Under the pieces are notes generated by a model, which was not told where the DNA came from, did not search any database, and worked only from the letters and a program-made list of their open reading frames with translations. A stretch of DNA of 5,552 nucleotides from an uncultured Coriobacteriaceae bacterium (GTDB taxonomy: Bacteria > Actinomycetota > Coriobacteriia > Coriobacteriales > Atopobiaceae): the NCBI GenBank assembly GCA_947367165.1, contig CANBCO010000036.1, positions 1 through 5,552 of the forward strand. Reading direction: 5' to 3'. The position numbers were made by a program, and so were the translations under genes. Shown piece by piece: positions 1 through 5,243 of the stretch (within the stretch, counting starts at the first letter, position 1; each line of letters starts with the position of its first letter).

Positions 1-31
1 TCGTGGGCTCGGAGATGTGTATAAGAGACAG
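1..31 (+). other. Nextera read-2 transposase adapter left on contig end
   Basis: Bases 1-12 (TCGTGGGCTCGG) followed by 13-31 (AGATGTGTATAAGAGACAG) reproduce the Illumina Nextera read-2 transposon adapter without its first three bases. Bases 13-31 are the 19-bp Tn5 mosaic end. This is library DNA, not genome, and the window is therefore the physical end of a contig. The valS reading frame stays open through it, so an uncorrected annotation would add an adapter-encoded tail to the protein. Confidence 0.98.
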
Positions 32-1740
32 CCCGTCACCTGCGTCAACAGACCGAAGCGCATGCCATCAGCGCCGAACTCAGCCATCAGCTCGACAGGA
101 TCAACCCCATTGCCGCGCGATTTTGACATGCGCGACCCGTCTTTTGCCAAAATGGTTGGATAGATGATAACGTCATGAAACGGCGGCTTTGTCTCAAAAT
201 AGTAAGACGCCATAACCATCCGAGCCACCCAAAGCGCAATAATGTCTCGCGCCGTCACTAAAGCCGCCGTTGGAAAATGGCCCTCCAGCTCTTCTGGATG
301 CTCTGGCCATCCTTGCGTGGCAAACGGCCAAAGTTGCGAGGAAAACCAGGTGTCAAGTACATCTTCGTCCTGGCGAACGTGCGCAGAACCACAAGCAGGA
401 CAGAGCTCAACATCAGTCATCGACGCGTCTTGCCAACCGCACGCGTCACAATAAAAGACAGGGATCCTATGTCCCCACCAAAGCTGCCGAGAAATGCACC
501 AATCGCGAAGCCCTTCCATCCACGTAGTGTACGAATCCAGCCAGCGTTTGCTGTTAAACTTCACCTCGCCAGAGTTTGCCGCTTCTAACGCAGGCGGCGT
601 CAGCTGTGAGACATCAACAAACCACTGCTCACTTAACCAAGGTTCTAACGCCGTATCACACCGGTAACAATGCATGACGGCGTGTTCAATATCGCTTACA
701 TGCTCAAGCAGGCCTTCCTTTTCAAAAGCTGCCAGCACAGCCGCGCGCGCCTCATCGCGCGACATGCCGCTGTAGCTGCCAAAACCTTCCACAACGTGGG
801 CGGTTTCATCAAAAATGTTAACAACAGGAAGGTCGTGCGCTTGTCCCATGGCGAAATCATTTGGATCGTGTGCAGGCGTCACTTTTACAAAACCCGTGCC
901 ATAGCCTGCGTCAACGTGCCAGTCAGCGAAGATGGGAATTTCGCGGCCAACGATTGGGAGCTTTACTTTCGCACCAACTAAGGCGCTTTTCTCGGAATCT
1001 TCTGGAGAAACGGCTATCCCTGTATCGCCCAGCATCGTTTCTGGTCGCGTTGTCGCCACGGTAATTGAATGCACGTCTCCCACCGGTTCAACCAAAGGAT
1101 AGGTAAGGTACCAAAGGTGCCCGGGCTCGTCTTTATACTCGCACTCATCATCCGAAATCGCCGTCTTGCAACTAGGGCACCAATTCACGATGCGTTTACC
1201 TCGGTAAATTAGCCCCGCCGCATACCAATCGCAAAACACCTTTCTCACTGCGTAGGCATACTCCGGACTCATGGTAAACTTTTCGTCTCCAAAATCGCAG
1301 CTTCCCCCCATGCGCTTTATCTGCTTGGTAATGGTGCCTCCGTACTCGCGCGTCCAATCCCAACAGGCATCTATAAACTTTTCGCGCCCAATTTCAAGCC
1401 GAGAAACCCCCTCGCTTTTGAGCTTTTTGTCCACTTTTGTTTGCGTTGATATACCGGCGTGATCTGTTCCAAAAATCCAGCGCGTTGAATCGCCTTTCAT
1501 GCGGTGATAACGAATGAGCGTATCTTGAATGGTATCATCAAGGGCGTGTCCCATATGCAAAATGCCCGTTACGTTTGGCGGCGGCATGACGATGGTGTAA
1601 TCCTTTGGGATATAGCTTGTATCCAGCGGGTTTGTTCGCTTTTGACTACGCTCGTAACAACCGGCATTAATCCATGTTTCAACCAAAAGCGGCTCTTCCG
1701 TTTTGAACTCAAAAATCTTAGGTAATGTGGGTGTTTGCAT
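32..1740 (-). CDS. valS: Valine--tRNA ligase (ValS), N-terminal part, cut by contig end
   Basis: Cytoplasmic class I aminoacyl-tRNA synthetase that activates valine with ATP and loads it on tRNA-Val. An editing domain removes mischarged threonine. I translated the whole frame: 569 genomic codons with no stop or frameshift. Visible parts in order: PPPNVTGILHMGH with the HIGH signature at residues 62-65; GTDHAGISTQ just after it; NWCPSC (Cys188, Cys191); the editing-domain motif TTRPETMLGDT at 230-240; CYRC (Cys358, Cys361); DWCISRQLWWGHRIP from about 413; a CxxC pair of zinc type (Cys431/434, Cys447/450); LDTWFSS near 462; and the KMSKS loop as RMSKS at 537-541 with Lys540. Family members run about 880-950 residues, so the anticodon-binding and C-terminal coiled-coil parts are missing. 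The start is the ATG at 1738-1740, with AAAGG (1746-1750) five bases upstream. The last few codons toward base 1 would be adapter. The gene diverges from tRNA-Val at 2220. Confidence 0.97.
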
Positions 1741-1762
1741 GTAAACCTTTCGCGTTTTCTTC

Positions 1763-1771
1763 ATTGTAGCA
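1763..1771 (-). promoter_or_regulatory. Probable valS promoter, extended -10
   Basis: Read on the minus strand this is TGC-TACAAT, a TGn-extended -10 box with five of six consensus bases in the hexamer. Transcription would start near 1756, leaving a leader of only about 15 nt before the ATG, with AAAGG inside it. No good -35 is visible. The place where it should lie (about 1785-1792) already falls in the first unit of the 26-bp repeat. The leader is too short for a T-box riboswitch. This is motif reading only. Confidence 0.55.
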
Positions 1772-1787
1772 CTTAAAACCAGTGCCA

Positions 1788-1917
1788 GCCGAGGAGGCGC
1801 TCGTCACCAGGCAGCCGAGGAGGCGCCAGCCAGCACACAGTCGGGGTGGCGCTCGTCAGCAGGCAGGCGGGGTGGCGTCAGCCAGTAGAAAGCCGAGGTG
1901 GCGCCGGCCAGCACACA
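1788..1917. repeat. Tandem repeat, five units of exactly 26 bp
   Basis: Units start at 1788, 1814, 1840, 1866 and 1892, each with a core like GCCGAGGAGGCGC or its variant GTCGGGGTGGCGC. Two unit types alternate. Type A (units 1 and 3) continues as TCGTCANCAGGCA and matches at 22 of 26 positions. Type B (units 2 and 5) continues as CRGCCAGCACACA and matches at 24 of 26. Unit 4 is a diverged B. A decayed sixth unit may follow at 1918. There are no spacers between units, so it is not CRISPR. A 26-bp period does not keep a reading frame, so it is not a coding repeat. It abuts the valS promoter. Confidence 0.9.
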
Positions 1918-1972
1918 GGCAATGCCGGGCTTGCCAACATACCAATGCGTCTACGCCTAACTCTCTTGCCTT

Positions 1973-2083
1973 CATTTTTCGCCACGAGACCGCCGCCGAG
2001 AAACCCCACTTTTGTAAAGATGCAGCTAGTTTGCGTGAGGGTTTCTCGGAAAAGGAACAAACACACGACTGGTGGCGAAAATT
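1973..2083 (+). repeat. 109-bp element with inverted-repeat ends, copy 1
   Basis: The left block CATTTTTCGCCACGAGAC (1973-1990) and right block CGACTGGTGGCGAAAATT (2066-2083) are identical to those of copy 2 at 4903-5013. The centre TGCAGCTAGNTTG (2021-2033) is also shared, and all spacing is the same with no gaps. The ends form a perfect 10-bp inverted repeat, TTTTCGCCAC (1976-1985) with GTGGCGAAAA (2072-2081). Between the blocks the copies agree no better than chance. Copy 1 alone has a perfect 11-bp inner stem (1996-2006 with 2039-2049). It lies between divergent valS and tRNA-Val. It could be a structured small RNA, a DNA-protein site or a miniature transposable element. I do not recognise the family. 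Confidence 0.85.
1996..2049. repeat. Perfect 11-bp inverted repeat inside element copy 1
   Basis: CCGAGAAACCC at 1996-2006 is the exact reverse complement of GGGTTTCTCGG at 2039-2049. The loop of 32 nt carries the conserved TGCAGCTAG block. As RNA this would be a strong stem nested inside the terminal stem. Both arms are also members of the over-represented 11-mer seen elsewhere in the window. Copy 2 does not have this stem at the matching positions. Confidence 0.85.
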
Positions 2084-2119
2084 CATCCTCCACGTGCCAC
2101 TTCACAGCACAGTAAAAAC

Positions 2120-2180
2120 CAGCCTCTCCTGGCAACCTCTCCTGGCAGCCTCTCCTGTCAGCCCCTCCTGGCACCCTCTT
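2120..2180. repeat. Tandem repeat, about 4.7 units of 13 bp
   Basis: Units start at 2120, 2133, 2146 and 2159 with consensus CAGCCTCTCCTGG. Units 2, 3 and 4 each differ from it at one base. A partial unit runs 2172-2180. The plus strand is pyrimidine-rich. The array ends six bases before the likely -35 box of the tRNA gene. No spacers and no frame-keeping period are present. The high identity between units suggests recent slippage. Confidence 0.9.
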
Positions 2181-2185
2181 GCATT

Positions 2186-2213
2186 TTGAAAGTTGATTAT
2201 GGTAAGCTATTAC
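2186..2213 (+). promoter_or_regulatory. Probable tRNA-Val promoter
   Basis: TTGAAA (2186-2191) and TATTAC (2208-2213) are separated by 16 bp. The -35 matches TTGACA at five of six bases and the -10 matches TATAAT at four of six. Transcription would begin at about 2219-2221, almost at the first tRNA base (2220), so there would be little or no 5' leader. This is inferred from motif and position only. Confidence 0.5.
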
Positions 2214-2219
2214 CTACGT

Positions 2220-2294
2220 GGGCGATTGGCGCAGCGGTAGCGCAGATGCTTTACACGCATAAGGTCAGGAGTTCGAATCTCTTATCGCCCACCA
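2220..2294 (+). tRNA. tRNA-Val, anticodon UAC
   Basis: A full cloverleaf can be drawn. The acceptor stem is GGGCGAT (2220-2226) with ATCGCCC (2284-2290). The D stem is GCGC/GCGC with a loop containing GG. The anticodon loop is TTTACAC (2250-2256), with anticodon TAC at 2252-2254. The T stem is AGGAG/CTCTT with loop TTCGAAT. The discriminator is A (2291) and CCA is encoded (2292-2294). UAC reads valine GUA and GUG codons, and discriminator A and the GGG-start acceptor fit known bacterial tRNA-Val. The anticodon stem has a G27-A43 mismatch (2245 and 2261) at its top pair, which is tolerated in some tRNAs. It stands alone, diverges from valS and converges on pcrA. No rho-independent terminator is visible in the 53 bp between it and the pcrA stop. 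Confidence 0.96.
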
Positions 2295-2347
2295 GTTTAT
2301 CTCCTTACGCCCTCCCCTAGCATTCCTAACTCGCGCTGGAAAGCACA

Positions 2348-4630
2348 CTAGTCAGCAATCCTAACCAGCGGCGCCAATGTCACCAACAACTTTTTAGTGA
2401 GCCCCCTGTCAAAAGCAACTTCTGCCTGATCTCCTGCCGCCTGCACCACAACGCCAGGCCCAAATACCCGATGCCTCACACGGTCTCCGGGCGCCAAATC
2501 CAACAACGGCGCAGCATTCTCAAAGTCCCCCTCTCCTGCCCCGGCTCCAATCACTGCACCGCCAGCTTCGCCCGCATCCACGCCAGTTCCATACATTCCA
2601 CGCCGGCTCCCCCTCTTTTCCTGCGAAAATCCAGAAAAACCAGAAGAGCCAATCCCTCGCGCTACCGTATGCTCCGGGGGTATATCACGCACAAACCGAG
2701 AAACCCGCGTCGTCGTAACACGACCATTCAGCATCCTAGAAGCCGCATTTGTCAGGAAAAGCCGCTTTCTTGCCCTGGTAAAAGCAACGTAAGCAAGACG
2801 CCGTTCCTCCTCAACATCGTCGTCTAACGCCTCTCGCAAAAGGGGAAAGACCCCTTCTTCTAAACCAGTTACAAACACAGCATCGTACTCAAGGCCCTTT
2901 GCCGTGTGCACCGTCATAAGCGTCACAGCACTTGCCTCTTCCAGCATGTCAATATCAGTCCTTAGCGCGAGCCACTCCAAAAACTGCGGCAACTTCTCTT
3001 GAGGGTCAACATCGCTGTTGTCAGCATCATACTCCGCCGTCATCCTAATAAACTCGCGTACATTTTCTAACCTGCTTCCCGCCTCAATGCTCGAATCCTT
3101 CTCAAGTGCCCCTAGAAAACCCGTTTCTTCAAGAAGCATCTCAACCACACGCGCAAGCGGTCCTTCAAAATGCGACGCCTCTTTAAGCGACTTAACCCAT
3201 GTCGCAAGTCCTTCGCGCGCTCTCGAAGAAAGCAACGCCATCTCCGCGCATGCCTCCTCAGAGGCCTCCTCAACAAGATAAGCCGCCGCCTCAAAAAAGC
3301 TCATATCGTGTGCACGCGCCCAAACAGAAACTTTAGCCTGCGAAGTCGACCCAATACCACGACGAGGCGAATTCACAATCCTAAGCGCACTCACATCGTC
3401 CTTTGGATTTTGCAAAAGCTTTAAATACGCCATCACATCTTGAATCTCTGAGCGGGAAAAAAACTTATGTCCTCCCACCACTTTATAAGGAATACCTGCA
3501 CGAAGCAGCATTTCTTCAAGCAACCTCGACTGCGCATTCAGCCGATAAAACACAGCCATTTCGTTATAGTCCATCCCGTCAGCGTGCAGACGCCCAAGCT
3601 GCATTGCAATCCATCTGCCCTCTTCCCTATCGTCTCCGGCCTGGTATGTCTCTATCGGCTCGCCTTCACCTTCTTTGGTGAACAACTTCTTGTCCCTGTG
3701 CCCTGCGTTATTTTGCACAACCGCGTTCGCCGCCTCCAAAATATGCCCGCTCGACCTGTAATTTTGCTCCAACTTAATCACGCGCGCGCCAGGATAGGTG
3801 TGCTCAAAACTCAAAATGTTTGTAATGTCTCCCCCTCGCCATGAATAAATCGCCTGATCATCGTCTCCAACCACCGTAATATTAGAGTCCAGGGAAGGTG
3901 CCAAAAGATGCGTAAGCAAAAACTGAATGTGGTTTGTGTCTTGATACTCATCCACCGCAACAAACTTAAACTGCCTTTGATAGCGCTCCAACACCTCTCC
4001 GTGCTCCTCCAAAAGCGTATAAGCATTGAGCAACAAACTATCAAAATCCATGGTACCGGCTTTAAAAAGCGCCTTATCATAAGCCTCAGCAACACGAGCC
4101 AAATCAACCTGAGATAGACCAGAAGACCGCTTGGTAAAATGCGCAGGGTCATAGCTATAATCACAAGCATACAACCCATTTTTATACGCCGAAACATCAG
4201 CCAGCACGTTCTTTTCCTTCACTCCGTCCCCATACAAATTTTCTTCTTTTAACACCCGCTTCATTAATCGCTTAGAATCATCTGTGTCATAAATCCCAAA
4301 CCGCCGAGAATACCCAATTAGCTCCGCATGCTCGCGAAGTATCCGTACGCACATTTTGTGAAAGGTCGAAATCCACATGCCATACGCTGCATTTCCTAGG
4401 AGCCTCACCAACCTCTCCTGCATCTCCAACGCCGCCTTGTTAGTAAACGTGATGGCAAGTATTTCTTGATGCGCCAAGCCCAAATCCTCCACCATATGCG
4501 CTACTCTATGCGTCAGAACGCGCGTTTTTCCACTCCCCGCTCCTGCAAGAACAAGCAAAGGCTTAGCTGGAGCAAGCGTTGCCTCTTTTTGAGCCTCATT
4601 CATGCCGGCTACAAGCACATTTTCACTCAT
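2348..4630 (-). CDS. pcrA: ATP-dependent 3'-5' DNA helicase, PcrA/UvrD type
   Basis: Superfamily 1A helicase that unwinds DNA in repair and rolling-circle replication and strips proteins such as RecA from DNA. In 760 residues all helicase motifs are present in order: Q motif with Gln14; Walker A AGAGSGKT (29-36); Ia ITFTNKAALEM (about 60-70); Ib STFHKM (about 88-93); Walker B VDEYQDTN (226-232 region) with Asp227-Glu228; III GDDDQAIYSWRGG (about 255-267); IV EQNYRSS; V VHTAKGLEYDAVFV; VI RLAYVAFTRARKRL. The C-terminus (LAPGDRVRHRVFGPGVV through KKLLVTLAPLVRI) is the PcrA-type Tudor-like tail that binds RNA polymerase in relatives. Length matches the family (about 720-770). I chose the ATG at 4628-4630: it has GGAAAGG (4636-4642) five bases upstream. 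The TTG nine codons earlier at 4657 has no properly spaced site. The gene diverges from the gene at 5244 and converges on tRNA-Val. Confidence 0.97.
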   Translation of the reverse strand: MSENVLVAGMNEAQKEATLAPAKPLLVLAGAGSGKTRVLTHRVAHMVEDLGLAHQEILAITFTNKAALEMQERLVRLLGNAAYGMWISTFHKMCVRILREHAELIGYSRRFGIYDTDDSKRLMKRVLKEENLYGDGVKEKNVLADVSAYKNGLYACDYSYDPAHFTKRSSGLSQVDLARVAEAYDKALFKAGTMDFDSLLLNAYTLLEEHGEVLERYQRQFKFVAVDEYQDTNHIQFLLTHLLAPSLDSNITVVGDDDQAIYSWRGGDITNILSFEHTYPGARVIKLEQNYRSSGHILEAANAVVQNNAGHRDKKLFTKEGEGEPIETYQAGDDREEGRWIAMQLGRLHADGMDYNEMAVFYRLNAQSRLLEEMLLRAGIPYKVVGGHKFFSRSEIQDVMAYLKLLQNPKDDVSALRIVNSPRRGIGSTSQAKVSVWARAHDMSFFEAAAYLVEEASEEACAEMALLSSRAREGLATWVKSLKEASHFEGPLARVVEMLLEETGFLGALEKDSSIEAGSRLENVREFIRMTAEYDADNSDVDPQEKLPQFLEWLALRTDIDMLEEASAVTLMTVHTAKGLEYDAVFVTGLEEGVFPLLREALDDDVEEERRLAYVAFTRARKRLFLTNAASRMLNGRVTTTRVSRFVRDIPPEHTVARGIGSSGFSGFSQEKRGSRRGMYGTGVDAGEAGGAVIGAGAGEGDFENAAPLLDLAPGDRVRHRVFGPGVVVQAAGDQAEVAFDRGLTKKLLVTLAPLVRIAD

Positions 4631-4666
4631 AAAAACCTTTCCGAAAACTTTTAACAACCCTTTTCT

Positions 4667-4675
4667 ATCATACCA
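4667..4675 (-). promoter_or_regulatory. Probable pcrA promoter, extended -10
   Basis: On the minus strand this reads TGG-TATGAT, a TGn-extended -10 with five of six hexamer matches. The start would be near 4660, giving a leader of about 30 nt with the GGAAAGG ribosome site in it. No clear -35 is seen. A short inverted repeat CTTCT-A-AGAAG (4677-4687) lies just upstream, but I know of no operator it matches. The valS promoter has the same architecture. Confidence 0.5.
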
Positions 4676-4747
4676 ACTTCTAAGAAGACCCTAGAGCAAA
4701 AACTAAAAGTGAATAAATTTTAAAAACGTATCCTTTTTCATTCCTTT

Positions 4748-4769
4748 CCGAGAAACCAACAAGGTCGCC
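4748..4769 (+). repeat. Short dispersed repeat, first copy of a pair
   Basis: CCGAGAAACC followed by AACAAGGTCGCC matches the stretch at 5020-5042 at 20 of 22 positions after allowing one inserted C. Both copies open with the over-represented CCGAGAAACC motif. This copy lies about 135 bp before element copy 2 and begins the purine-rich tract. Confidence 0.65.
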
Positions 4770-4895
4770 GTGGGAGCTGGAGTGGAAGCAGACAGGAAAC
4801 GGTATGGGAGCAGGTAATGTAGTGCGGAGCGGGAAACTGAATGGGAGGAATTGTGAGAGCGAGGAGGGAAGAAAGGGAGCGGGCTGAAAAAGGTT
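4770..4895. repeat. Purine-rich tract with loose 11-12 bp repeats
   Basis: The plus strand is mostly G and A, with TGGGAGC at 4771 and 4805, TGGAAGC at 4783, AGGAAAC at 4794 and TGGGAGG near 4842. Spacing near the left end is 11-12 bp, then it becomes irregular. A run of 19 uninterrupted purines lies at 4861-4879. It resembles a decayed version of the 11-bp array at 5061. No gene is supported here, although a short minus-strand frame is open through it. Confidence 0.5.
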
Positions 4896-4902
4896 GAGGC
4901 TA

Positions 4903-5013
4903 CATTTTTCGCCACGAGACGGTGTGAGGAAAGGGTGCGTTTTCCAGAAGTGCAGCTAGATTGATTGGGTAGCTTGTTTAGAGAACGAGAAAGAGCGACT
5001 GGTGGCGAAAATT
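4903..5013 (+). repeat. 109-bp element with inverted-repeat ends, copy 2
   Basis: It carries the same 18-bp left block (4903-4920), centre TGCAGCTAGATTG (4951-4963) and 18-bp right block (4996-5013) as copy 1, at identical spacing, offset by exactly 2930 bp. The terminal 10-bp inverted repeat is preserved. The intervening sequence is unrelated to that of copy 1. It offers different weak pairings: CGTTTTC (4938-4944) with GAGAACG (4981-4987, one G-U), and AGCTA (4954-4958) with TAGCT (4970-4974). It lies between divergent pcrA and the gene at 5244, so again outside both expected transcripts. Confidence 0.85.
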
Positions 5014-5019
5014 ACACTT

Positions 5020-5042
5020 CCGAGAAACCCAACGAGGTCTCC
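5020..5042 (+). repeat. Short dispersed repeat, second copy of a pair
   Basis: CCGAGAAACCC followed by AACGAGGTCTCC is the partner of the stretch at 4748-4769. It starts seven bases after element copy 2, and its first eleven bases are an exact copy of the over-represented 11-mer. Confidence 0.65.
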
Positions 5043-5060
5043 CTAGTAATAGCAAAGAGA

Positions 5061-5115
5061 TGTCGTAGGGGTGTCGTGGGAATGTGGTAGGGGTGTCCTA
5101 GGAATGTGGCAGGGA
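5061..5115. repeat. Tandem repeat, five units of 11 bp
   Basis: Units start at 5061, 5072, 5083, 5094 and 5105: TGTCGTAGGGG, TGTCGTGGGAA, TGTGGTAGGGG, TGTCCTAGGAA, TGTGGCAGGGA. Endings GGGG and GGAA alternate, so a 22-bp higher-order unit is visible. A decayed sixth unit may follow. The period is close to one turn of DNA, so the G runs fall on one face. The G runs are too widely spaced for a standard four-run quadruplex. Confidence 0.85.
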
Positions 5116-5162
5116 TGAAATGGTGCGGTAGTCAACTTGGAAGAAAAATAGAGTTGTAAGAC

Positions 5163-5194
5163 AAAAAGTGAAATTTTTTTGAATTTCTTTTTTT
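5163..5194. repeat. AT-rich imperfect inverted repeat
   Basis: GAAATT (5170-5175) pairs with AATTTC (5182-5187). The stem can extend outward through a T-T mismatch and one G-T wobble into AAAAA against TTTTT. A further T run follows. It has the outline of a rho-independent terminator but no GC in the stem, so termination is doubtful. It could instead be a bent upstream element for the gene at 5244. Confidence 0.35.
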
Positions 5195-5211
5195 TGTTGT
5201 ATGCTAAATAC

Positions 5212-5231
5212 CCCTTACAAAGGCATAAGGG
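5212..5231 (+). promoter_or_regulatory. Leader hairpin before the gene at 5244
   Basis: CCCTTA (5212-5217) and TAAGGG (5226-5231) form a perfect 6-bp inverted repeat with an 8-nt loop. It ends three bases before the ribosome site GGAG (5235-5238). It could be an operator or an mRNA hairpin affecting translation. A weak -10 candidate TATGCT (5200-5205) precedes it, with no well-spaced -35. Function is inferred from position only. Confidence 0.35.
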
Positions 5232-5243
5232 AATGGAGTAGGC

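Noticed and set aside
1741..1780. T-box riboswitch controlling valS
   Set aside because: The likely start point leaves a leader of about 15 nt, and no T-box sequence or specifier stem is visible.
1788..2180. CRISPR array
   Set aside because: Units are contiguous, with no spacers of unique sequence, and no cas-like gene is present.
1782..2189. Plus-strand open frame of 135 codons across the valS-tRNA gap
   Set aside because: It is composed of the 26-bp and 13-bp arrays and element copy 1. The repeat periods break frame, the protein is low-complexity and no ribosome site is seen.
2072..2320. Plus-strand open frame of 82 codons
   Set aside because: It runs through the 13-bp repeat and the whole tRNA-Val gene, so it is a chance frame.
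2295..2347. Bidirectional terminator between tRNA-Val and pcrA
   Set aside because: No GC-rich hairpin with a T run was found on either strand in this 53-bp gap.
4631..4657. Longer PcrA start at TTG (4655-4657)
   Set aside because: The G-run upstream touches the TTG with no spacing, while the ATG at 4628-4630 has a well-placed GGAAAGG. The extra nine residues are not part of the helicase fold.
4703..4915. Minus-strand open frame of 70 codons
   Set aside because: It is the complement of the purine-rich tract, begins with GTG inside the terminal repeat of element copy 2 and has no family resemblance.
5068..5114. G-quadruplex in the 11-bp array
   Set aside because: Runs of three or more G are separated by 6, 9 and 18 bases, longer than standard loops allow.
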